Shown piece after piece: positions 1-5,534 of a DNA stretch of 5,534 nt. The number at the start of each line of letters is the position of its first letter. Position 1 is the first letter of the stretch. The notes beneath the pieces were generated by a model. The model saw nothing but the letters and a program-made list of their open reading frames with translations, was not told the origin of the DNA and made no database searches. A program made the position numbers and the translations under genes. Origin of the DNA: Chthoniobacterales bacterium (GTDB lineage: Bacteria; Verrucomicrobiota; Verrucomicrobiia; Chthoniobacterales; UBA10450); the NCBI GenBank assembly GCA_013694945.1, contig JACDBM010000218.1:1-5534 (forward strand), written 5' to 3'.

Positions 1-29
1 CCACGCGCGCGCAGGCCAGGGAACGAAAT

Positions 30-430
30 CTAGGCCGAGGCGAGAGTGGCGGCGAGCAGCCGGTCGAACGCGGCAACGGCACTTTCGGCTCTCGTCAGCA
101 CCTCTGTGTGGCTGAGTGGATCCGGGCCGATTTCGGCCGCCCAATTCGTTAGGCGGAAAAAACCGGCGACTTACAGCAGTGACTGCCGAAGCAGTGTGAC
201 CTTCGTACAAGTGCGCGCGCCCGGCCGCGTAAATCACACGGGTTTCGTTCACCCAGGCGAGAGCAAATTCGCCGCAGTGCCCTGGAATTATCCCCTCTGG
301 GAAATCGGGAAACTCGGAATACGGGATGCGCTGTTCAGGGAATTCTCCTGGACTAACGAATTCAATCCTGAGCCGAGAATGATCGCTGTTTCGCGCCCCA
401 GTCGCGCAAGCGTTCCCCGGCCGGCCTCAC
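30..430 (-). pseudogene. Purine nucleoside phosphorylase remnant (internally deleted, frameshifted)
   Basis: An intact enzyme would split purine nucleosides with phosphate into free base and ribose-1-phosphate (trimeric PNP/PunA family, usually about 270-290 residues). Read on the minus strand, three pieces are visible. ILGSGL, the phosphate-binding loop of the family, is encoded at about 380-363. After a frame change near 344-342 comes a long match, IPYSEFPDFPEG then PGHCGEF and GRAHLYEGHTASAV, ending near 181. After a second frame change near a run of six T (157-162) comes LTNWAAEIGPDPLSHTEVL and a tail ending in TAG at 30-32. The TNWAA and SHTEV segments match the C-terminal base- and ribose-binding part of PNP. 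About 130 residues between these parts are missing, including the region that carries the purine-binding Glu and the GMSTVPE-like segment. A GTG at 428-430 overlaps the pgpH stop and could be the old start, but it lies in yet another frame. The family call is secure; loss of function is very likely unless the sequence contains assembly errors. Confidence 0.82.
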
Positions 431-2070
431 GCAGCGGAGACCGGTGGCGCAGAGGGTGGTCTCCTCGTTGTTGCCATCACATCCGGACGCGCAGTTTCAT
501 GCGGTTGCAACAAAGGCGTCTTGGTCTCCTGTTTCGGATAGGCGATGCGGGTGTGCAGCATGGTCATGAGCGTGAACCGGAACCGTTCCGCGATCGTTTT
601 CAATTCCGCCAGCGTCAGATCACATTCATCCAGCTGTTGGTCCGCGATGCGCTGAGCGATCAGGTCATTCACGAGCTGCTCAATCTTTTGCGGCGTGGGC
701 TTTTCCAGACTGCGCGACGCGCTCTCGACCATGTCCGCGAGGCTGATGATCGCGCTCTCTTTCGTCTGTGGTCTCGGCCCTCGATACCGGAAACTTTCCT
801 GGCTCACTTCCGGCACGTCGCCTTCGCGCATGTTCATGATCTTGCCGCCGGCGCGCGCGTCCTCCTGTTGCTGGAGAGCACGTTTGTAAAAGTAATAGAC
901 AAGCGACGTGCCGTGATGCTCCTGAATGATGTCGATGATGCGGTGATTAAGACTGTGCTTCATCGCCAGATCGACGCCTTCCTTGACGTGAGCGATAATG
1001 ATGAGCGCGCTCATTGTCGGCGCGAGATCATCGTGCGGATTGCGCTCGAAATTCATGTTCTCGGTGAAGTAATCGGGCTTCACCAGCTTCCCGACATCGT
1101 GGAAATACGAGCAAACGCGACAAAGCGTTCCATTCGCTCCGATAGCCTCCGCCGCGGATTCTGCCAGGTTCGCCACGACCAGGCTGTGGTGATAAGTGCC
1201 CGGCGCTTCGATCGTCATTCGCCGCAGCAGCGGGTGGTTCAAATCCGACGCTTCCAGCCAGGAAATATCCGTCGTGATCTTGAAGAGGTGTTCCAGAATT
1301 GGAAGAAGTCCGCCGGCGAGGGTCGCCGTTAGAATCCCATTGCCGATTGCCAGTGCGCTCTGGAGCGACAATGTCTGCCAGTCGTTCGCGCTCGGGCTGA
1401 AGAGGTCGATGGGGCCGATCAGTCCAAACGCGAGGGCGAGCAGCCACAACGCAAGTCCCACTCCAAAGCCTGCCCGGATCAGCCGGCTGCGGCGGCGCAC
1501 CTGCAAGGTCAGATAAACCGCCGTAAAGCCACTCACGATCGCACAGGCCAACAAAGGCGCGCTAAATTCGCCAAAGAGCACACATGTCCAAAGACTGACG
1601 AAGACCGCCGCGTAGAGGCCATGATTTCTCCCGAGCAGAACGCTGAGCACCAGCGGCGCGAACGCATAGGGCGCTATGAGTGCTGCGTTCGCCGGCTGGA
1701 GAATATCAAACGTGCGGCTCTGGCAAAGGACGAGAACGATCTTTGTCGCCGCGAGCTGCACAAAGATCACGCTGAAGACGAGGAGGAGGCGCGAGCTGAG
1801 CGCGAAGGTTTTCGGCTGGCTGATCCAGAGCTGAGCAATCGCAGCTGCAAAAAACAGCAGAGCAACGACAAAGTTCTTCGTCGGTTCCGGCTGTTCGCCG
1901 TTGAAGATTAGCAGCGCCAACCCGGCCGCGAAGAGGCAAAAGAGCACCCACTTCGCATACGATGCGTATTCGACCGACTGGATGAGTTCGTTCGGCATCC
2001 GCCGCCGGCGTGTTTTGCTCGAAGCCAGCCCGCGCTTCACCAGCTCGTTGCGTCTCAGAAAATCGAACAT
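427..2070 (-). CDS. pgpH: PgpH-like 7TM-HD membrane phosphohydrolase, lacking extracytoplasmic domain
   Basis: The product has 547 residues. Members of this family that have been characterised (Listeria PgpH) hydrolyse cyclic-di-AMP to pApA on the cytoplasmic side of the inner membrane. About eight hydrophobic segments lie between residues 40 and 263. They are followed by an HD domain with YHHS (about 293-296), the metal-binding HD in YFHDVGK (HD at 324-325), KPDYF, NPHDDLAP, EHHGTS (HH at 385-386) and a late conserved Asp in LADMVES (about 446). These fit an active metal-dependent phosphohydrolase. Known PgpH proteins are about 700 residues because a large extracytoplasmic domain sits between the first and second membrane helices; here that loop is only about ten residues. 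The C-terminal tail is rich in Pro, Thr and Ala and looks disordered. The reading frame extends upstream to 2181 inside phoH, but the ATG at 2068-2070 (MFDFLRRN) sits seven bases after the phoH stop and is the better start, although its Shine-Dalgarno sequence is weak. Cyclic-di-AMP as substrate is inferred from the family. Confidence 0.9.
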   Translation of the reverse strand: MFDFLRRNELVKRGLASSKTRRRRMPNELIQSVEYASYAKWVLFCLFAAGLALLIFNGEQPEPTKNFVVALLFFAAAIAQLWISQPKTFALSSRLLLVFSVIFVQLAATKIVLVLCQSRTFDILQPANAALIAPYAFAPLVLSVLLGRNHGLYAAVFVSLWTCVLFGEFSAPLLACAIVSGFTAVYLTLQVRRRSRLIRAGFGVGLALWLLALAFGLIGPIDLFSPSANDWQTLSLQSALAIGNGILTATLAGGLLPILEHLFKITTDISWLEASDLNHPLLRRMTIEAPGTYHHSLVVANLAESAAEAIGANGTLCRVCSYFHDVGKLVKPDYFTENMNFERNPHDDLAPTMSALIIIAHVKEGVDLAMKHSLNHRIIDIIQEHHGTSLVYYFYKRALQQQEDARAGGKIMNMREGDVPEVSQESFRYRGPRPQTKESAIISLADMVESASRSLEKPTPQKIEQLVNDLIAQRIADQQLDECDLTLAELKTIAERFRFTLMTMLHTRIAYPKQETKTPLLQPHETARPDVMATTRRPPSAPPVSAA

Positions 2071-2077
2071 GGGCCAG

Positions 2078-3064
2078 TTATTTTCGCGCCTCGCCCACAG
2101 CGGAATTTGCCGGTGAGCGGTGCTGTTGGTAAGCAGTAATGATCGCACGGACGAGTTCGTGCCGGACGACATCGCGTTCATGAAAGTAGCTCATCGAGAT
2201 ACCCGGCACCGCTTTGAGGGCTTGTAACGCCTCCACCAAGCCCGAACGCTTGTTCGAGGGCAAGTCGATTTGCGTCACGTCGCCGGTCACCACCAGCTTC
2301 GAGTTCTGTCCGATGCGCGTGAGTAACATGAACATCTGCTCGGTCGTCGTGTTCTGTGCTTCATCCAGAATTACGAACGCGTTGTTTAAAGTGCGGCCCC
2401 GCATATAGGCCAGCGGCGCGACCTTGATCGTTTGCCGCGCCATGGAGCGTTCCATCTCCTCCGGCTCAAGCATGTCGCGCAAGGCATCATAGAGCGGGCG
2501 GAGATAGGGAGTGATCTTTTCGTGCAAATCGCCGGGCAAAAATCCCAGCGCTTCGCCGGCTTCAACCGCCGGGCGGGTAAGCACAATCCGGCTTACTTGC
2601 TCCTTCTTGAGAGCCGCGACCGCCATCGCCACGGCGAGATACGTCTTCCCGGTTCCAGCGGGGCCGATACCAAAAACGATGTCATGCTTGGCGACTGCTT
2701 CCACGTAGTTCCGCTGGCCGACTGTGCGCGTCACGATCGGCGGCTTGCGGCTCGACGTCGTGATCTTTAGGTCGATGGCGTCGCTCAAGCTTTCCAAACG
2801 GGCTTCCGTGACAGCATCGAGCGCGTAACTGAATTCATGTTTACGGATGTCGACGCCTTTCTGGCGCGCCTGCTCCAGTTGGTCGAAGACTCGTTGGGCT
2901 CGGTCAAGTTGTTCCGGTTCGCCTTCGAGTTTGACCCACCCTTCTCGCGTCGTCACTCGCACATCGAGAGAGTCCTCGAGCGTCTTCAGCAGCTTGAGAT
3001 CATTCGCGTACAGCGCCTGGAGCGAACGCGCGCTCTCGAATTGCAACGTGCGGGATTCAGTCAT
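2078..3064 (-). CDS. phoH: PhoH-like ATPase (PhoH/PhoL family)
   Basis: The 328-residue product is a cytoplasmic P-loop ATPase related to the helicase-like half of superfamily 1, with a proposed role in RNA metabolism. Its exact cellular job is unsettled. Residues about 20-65 resemble the KH-like RNA-binding module usual at the N-terminus of this family. The ATPase core shows Walker A GPAGTGKT (134-141), LTRPAVEAGEALGFLPGDL (about 162-180), MRGRTLNNAFVILDEAQN with Walker B DEAQ at 234-237, and the sensor-like VVTGDVTQIDLP (TGD at 260-262). All motifs are intact and the length is normal for the family. The frame can be read from an upstream TTG at 3091, but the ATG at 3062-3064 has an AGGCGG ribosome-binding site just before it and is preferred. 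It is followed after seven bases by pgpH, the conserved gene order in many bacteria, so the two are probably cotranscribed. Confidence 0.95.
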   Translation of the reverse strand: MTESRTLQFESARSLQALYANDLKLLKTLEDSLDVRVTTREGWVKLEGEPEQLDRAQRVFDQLEQARQKGVDIRKHEFSYALDAVTEARLESLSDAIDLKITTSSRKPPIVTRTVGQRNYVEAVAKHDIVFGIGPAGTGKTYLAVAMAVAALKKEQVSRIVLTRPAVEAGEALGFLPGDLHEKITPYLRPLYDALRDMLEPEEMERSMARQTIKVAPLAYMRGRTLNNAFVILDEAQNTTTEQMFMLLTRIGQNSKLVVTGDVTQIDLPSNKRSGLVEALQALKAVPGISMSYFHERDVVRHELVRAIITAYQQHRSPANSAVGEARK

Positions 3065-3142
3065 TTGCCGCCTGCGGAAGGCTCGAAGCAAAGATCACTG
3101 CGTAAAGTTAAAAGCGGCGTTCACCGAAGAGTCCGAATTCCT
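3065..3142 (-). other. Intergenic spacer between the secreted-protein gene and phoH
   Basis: These 78 bases separate the stop of the small exported protein from the phoH start. I see no convincing terminator hairpin and no clear -35/-10 pair. The spacing is long compared with the seven-base gaps on either side, so phoH may have its own promoter here, but readthrough from the upstream pair is equally possible. Confidence 0.3.
3068..3073 (-). promoter_or_regulatory. Ribosome-binding site of phoH
   Basis: On the minus strand AGGCGG lies three bases before the ATG at 3064, which puts its AGG core six bases from the start codon. It supports this ATG over the upstream TTG at 3091. Confidence 0.5.
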
Positions 3143-3592
3143 TTAGCGGAAGCCGTAGACCAGCGCCCAATGGGTTCGTTCCTCGGGCGACGACTCGATG
3201 CTGACGATAATGAAATAGCTTCCCGTGGTCGGAGGAATGACGTGCGCCGCCGCAAAGTGACTCTTCTGCCAGCTATCCGGCTGCTCTATGAGTTTTCCTT
3301 CCGTATCGTAGATATGAACGGAGATGGTGGCCTTCTCGACTTCCGTTCCCAGCCAAAACCAGTATTCATTGCCCTTAAAAAGCTGCTGCCGCACCGCCTT
3401 CTTCTCGCCGGAGCCCAAATCGCCGCCCCAGAAATCTTCGCGCACCTGAAAACCTTCCTTCACGTAAGGCTCGGCTGCCTGAAGAGCGAATGATTGCGCG
3501 TCATCAACAGACGCCACTGCCACCGAAATGGACCCGGCGAAGATCGAGAGCCAAGCCGCGAAGCGGGCGGTTTGTTTCAAGAAAAGATACAT
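3143..3592 (-). CDS. Small exported protein of unknown function
   Basis: The 149-residue product begins with a classic signal peptide: a basic N-region (MYLFLKQTAR), a hydrophobic stretch at about residues 11-26 and a likely cleavage site after AVA near residue 27. There is no lipobox Cys, so it is probably periplasmic or secreted and soluble. The mature part has few charged repeats and alternates hydrophobic and polar residues. The segment EYWFWLGTEVEKATISVHIYD followed by a Gly-Ser-Tyr strand (TTGSYFIIVSIES) reads like a small beta-sandwich, similar in style to pre-peptidase C-terminal domains; this is only an impression from pattern. No catalytic motif is visible. The ATG lies seven bases after the stop of the upstream exported protein, with a GAAGA-type ribosome-binding sequence, so the two are almost certainly cotranscribed. 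I do not recognise a named family. Confidence 0.8.
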   Translation of the reverse strand: MYLFLKQTARFAAWLSIFAGSISVAVASVDDAQSFALQAAEPYVKEGFQVREDFWGGDLGSGEKKAVRQQLFKGNEYWFWLGTEVEKATISVHIYDTEGKLIEQPDSWQKSHFAAAHVIPPTTGSYFIIVSIESSPEERTHWALVYGFR

Positions 3593-3599
3593 GCGTCTT

Positions 3600-4403
3600 C
3601 TACGGGCTCTTTGTCAGAATGGCATCATCGATGCGGGCGGTGATTTCATTGATCCGTTTCACCGAGTCGGCCGTGATGCGGTTTTCCCCAACATCGATCA
3701 GCGGCCGGACTTCCCCCAGCGCCGCCTGAATGTCCTGCAAGAGCTTCAGATTAAACTCCGGCATCGCGCGCAGCCGATCCTCGAAATAGCCCAGCAGATC
3801 AGGTTGATGCAGCAGTTCGGCGCCACCTTCGGAAAAGCGCTTGTTCACCACCGCCGTCAGCACTTCGGTCCCGCGCAGCCATCCGCCCAGGCTGACCAGC
3901 TGCGAGAGTTTCTCGTCGTGCACTTCGTTCATGGCCTGCTGCACGCTGTTTTGGGTGCGGTCCAATTCCTGGCGCACATTGTTCCAGTTTCGTTTGTCAG
4001 CCGCTTCCGTGATGGCTTTCGCATGCGGCGTAATCGAGTTGCCTACTCCAATGCCTTTCGCGAGCCCGAGCACACGCTGCCCGACGTCTTTCACTGTCGG
4101 CGCATCTTCTGCCTGCACGGCGATAAAGCCGTCCGCGATCACAGTTCCAAGGAGCAGCGCAATCCGGGGGCGTTCCGTGAAGTTGCTTCCTTTGCTGCTC
4201 CGGACATACTCCTTCCAGTTCACGCCTCCAAGTTTGTTCAGCGCGCCAAAGACCTCGTTAGGCAACGGAACAACCACGTCATCGACTTTCTTAGAAAATT
4301 GTTTCACGTCGATCCGTTTGGGCGCTTCCGCCGCGCCGGTGCTCACGGTCAAAGCGAGCGTGATTGCGGCGGCGAGTTTGCAAATCTTAACGAAAGGTAT
4401 CAT
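3600..4403 (-). CDS. Exported mostly helical protein of unknown function
   Basis: The 267-residue product carries a signal peptide (Lys at positions 6 and 9, a hydrophobic core at about 10-22, likely cleavage in the GAAEA region near residues 25-27). The mature protein looks mainly alpha-helical and globular, without further membrane segments. Its most distinctive stretches are RIALLLGTVIADGFIAVQ (about residues 80-97), a Lys/Gly-rich segment around GLAKGIGVGNS, and the compact LSQLVSLGGWLRGTEVLTA (about 166-184), which looks like the conserved core of a family. The C-terminal 60 residues are amphipathic helices. No enzyme motif is seen. I have the impression of similar proteins in other Verrucomicrobiota-type genomes, but cannot name a domain. 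It is the first gene of a two-gene unit with the small exported protein downstream and diverges from the heptose kinase gene. The start ATG at 4401-4403 is chosen because it directly precedes the signal peptide; its ribosome-binding site is weak. Confidence 0.82.
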   Translation of the reverse strand: MIPFVKICKLAAAITLALTVSTGAAEAPKRIDVKQFSKKVDDVVVPLPNEVFGALNKLGGVNWKEYVRSSKGSNFTERPRIALLLGTVIADGFIAVQAEDAPTVKDVGQRVLGLAKGIGVGNSITPHAKAITEAADKRNWNNVRQELDRTQNSVQQAMNEVHDEKLSQLVSLGGWLRGTEVLTAVVNKRFSEGGAELLHQPDLLGYFEDRLRAMPEFNLKLLQDIQAALGEVRPLIDVGENRITADSVKRINEITARIDDAILTKSP

Positions 4404-4575
4404 TCGTGGTTTCGACTCTTGATTTCGGCTTCTATTCGGAATGAGTGGCTAACTTTAAGCAGATCAACGACGCGCACAAATATCCCATCCTTCGCATTTT
4501 GATACTGCTAAATCGGATAATCCATCGCGGCTGGCGGCATCGCGCTGCATTTCCTTCCCGGAGCGCGTGCGGCAC
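4404..4575. promoter_or_regulatory. Divergent intergenic region with presumed promoters for both flanking genes
   Basis: These 172 bases separate two gene starts pointing away from each other, so promoters in both directions must lie here or nearby. On the plus strand GATAAT at 4516-4521 is a fair -10 candidate for the heptose kinase gene, but no good -35 box stands 16-18 bases upstream. GGAG at 4560-4563 is a possible ribosome-binding site for the ATG at 4576, at a rather long spacing of 12. On the minus strand I see no confident boxes. No palindrome long enough to propose an operator was found. Confidence 0.4.
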
Positions 4576-5534
4576 ATGATCACGCCGCACCGTCTGGAAG
4601 AAATACTCCAGCGCGCCACTTCCAGGCGCATTGCCGTCATCGGCGATCTGATGCTAGACGAATTCGTTTGGGGGAAAGTCGGACGGATCTCGCCCGAAGC
4701 GCCGGTCCCGGTGGTGGAAGTGACCCGCGAGACCTCGTATCCGGGCGGCGCGGCAAACGTGGCCCGCAATCTACGCGAATTCGTCGCCCGCACCTTTGTC
4801 ATCGGATTGGTCGGAGCAGATCGTGGTGGCCGGAAGCTGCACGAACTTCTGGAGAAATGTGAAATCGCAACCGCGGACATCATCGAAGACGCGGCTTTTC
4901 AGACAATTGTGAAAACCCGGATCATTGCGCGACAACAGCAGGTGGTACGGGTTGACCGGGAAGAAATTCGGCCACCGACAGCAGAACAGGTTGCGCGAGT
5001 CACAGAGAGCATGAAACGGCAGTTGGAAGATTTCGACGCCGTTATTTTCGAGGATTATGGCAAAGGCTTCCTCTCCGCGGACCTTGTGCAGCAGGTTTCC
5101 GAGGTCGCCTACAAAGCAGGAAAAATTGTGACGGTGGACCCGAATCCACGCCACCCTTTGATCTGGAAGAATGTCACCGCCGTGAAGCCAAATCGTAGTG
5201 AGGCGTTTTTCGCCGCTGGGCAACCATGGACTGATCCGGTAAGTCCACCCGGGCGCGATGAAGCGCTGCTCGAAGTTGGCCGGCTCCTGCTCGAGCTATG
5301 GGACACCGAATTTCTGCTCATCACCCTGGGTGAACAAGGCATGATGCTGTTCGAAGGGCGCGGGGTGTCGCATATCCCGACCAAAGCGCGGCAGGTTTTC
5401 GATGTCTCCGGCGCGGGTGACACCGCCATCGCCCTCTTCACGCTCGCCCTCTGCAGTGGAGCGTCAGGCCACGAAGCCGCGGAGATAGCGAATCACGCCA
5501 GCGCCGTCGTTGTTGCGAAACTCGGCACCGCGAC
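4576..5534 (+). CDS. hldE: D-glycero-beta-D-manno-heptose-7-phosphate kinase (HldE N-terminal domain or HldA), partial at 3' end
   Basis: This PfkB/ribokinase-family enzyme phosphorylates heptose 7-phosphate at C1 using ATP, a cytoplasmic step toward ADP-heptose for the lipopolysaccharide inner core. The 319 visible residues show IAVIGDLMLDEFVWGKVGR (about 19-37), the family-specific RISPEAPVPVVEV (37-49), the PfkB substrate signature GGAANVARNL (57-66), QQVVRVDREE, VDPNPRHP, a KPNRSE segment and the second PfkB signature FDVSGAGDT, with the catalytic base expected at Asp282. The text stops at VVVAKLGTAT, which is where the kinase domain normally ends. Whether a nucleotidyltransferase domain follows, as in bifunctional HldE, cannot be seen. 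The ATG at 4576 is the first ATG in the frame; a GTG at 4567 is a less likely alternative. All key residues are present. It is transcribed away from the exported-protein pair. The RISPEAPVPV motif favours this activity over other sugar kinases of the superfamily. Confidence 0.93.
   Translation, partial: MITPHRLEEILQRATSRRIAVIGDLMLDEFVWGKVGRISPEAPVPVVEVTRETSYPGGAANVARNLREFVARTFVIGLVGADRGGRKLHELLEKCEIATADIIEDAAFQTIVKTRIIARQQQVVRVDREEIRPPTAEQVARVTESMKRQLEDFDAVIFEDYGKGFLSADLVQQVSEVAYKAGKIVTVDPNPRHPLIWKNVTAVKPNRSEAFFAAGQPWTDPVSPPGRDEALLEVGRLLLELWDTEFLLITLGEQGMMLFEGRGVSHIPTKARQVFDVSGAGDTAIALFTLALCSGASGHEAAEIANHASAVVVAKLGTA

Noticed and set aside
46..1332. A 428-codon open frame on the plus strand
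   Set aside because: It lies opposite the HD-domain gene and the phosphorylase remnant, its protein is Arg/His-rich with no recognisable motif, and the minus-strand reading shows complete conserved motifs. It is an antisense shadow in GC-rich DNA.
2071..2181. N-terminal extension of the PgpH-like protein to an ATG at 2181
   Set aside because: It would overlap the phoH coding end by about 100 bases, and the added residues show no family similarity. The ATG at 2070 sits just after the phoH stop.
3065..3091. Upstream TTG start for PhoH at 3091
   Set aside because: It is a rare start codon without a good ribosome-binding site, while the ATG at 3064 has AGGCGG at a suitable distance.
3100..3130. 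Possible terminator before phoH (a short CGG/CCG stem followed by a T-rich stretch on the minus strand)
   Set aside because: The stem is only three base pairs and the T run is short, too weak to call.
3528..4502. A 324-codon open frame on the plus strand opposite the exported-protein genes
   Set aside because: Its product is rich in Arg, His and Phe without domains, whereas the minus strand encodes two proteins with clean signal peptides and tight operon spacing.
4464..5441. Minus-strand open frames opposite the heptose kinase gene
   Set aside because: They have Ser/Arg-rich or anonymous translations and overlap a plus-strand frame with every kinase signature intact.

Overview
This window looks like chromosomal DNA from a Gram-negative bacterium with moderately high GC. 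It holds a heptose-7-phosphate kinase typical of lipopolysaccharide core synthesis, two secreted proteins, and a phoH–pgpH pair. The combination and the protein style fit the Planctomycetes–Verrucomicrobia–Chlamydiae group, most likely Verrucomicrobiota. That placement is an inference; there is no marker gene in the window.

Layout. Positions 30-430 (minus) hold a broken purine nucleoside phosphorylase gene. Its N-terminal third and C-terminal tail are recognisable, but the middle is gone and the surviving pieces lie in different frames. Positions 427-2070 (minus) encode a membrane HD-domain phosphohydrolase of the PgpH (7TMR-HD) family that lacks the usual extracytoplasmic domain. Positions 2078-3064 (minus) encode the PhoH-like ATPase, seven bases upstream of pgpH. 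Positions 3143-3592 and 3600-4403 (minus) encode two exported proteins of unknown function, also seven bases apart. After a 172-base divergent intergenic region, a PfkB-type heptose kinase (HldE N-terminal domain or stand-alone HldA) begins at 4576 on the plus strand and runs off the end of the window.

How the genes fit together. phoH and pgpH form the start of a conserved bacterial cluster (commonly phoH–pgpH–ybeY) linking RNA metabolism and cyclic-di-AMP turnover. Here the slot after pgpH is taken by the phosphorylase remnant, and ybeY is not visible. The two secreted-protein genes look like a small operon of their own, transcribed away from the heptose kinase gene. Nothing in the window is a transposon, CRISPR array, tRNA or rRNA gene. 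The clearest unusual items are the decayed phosphorylase, the trimmed PgpH, and the uncharacterised exported pair.
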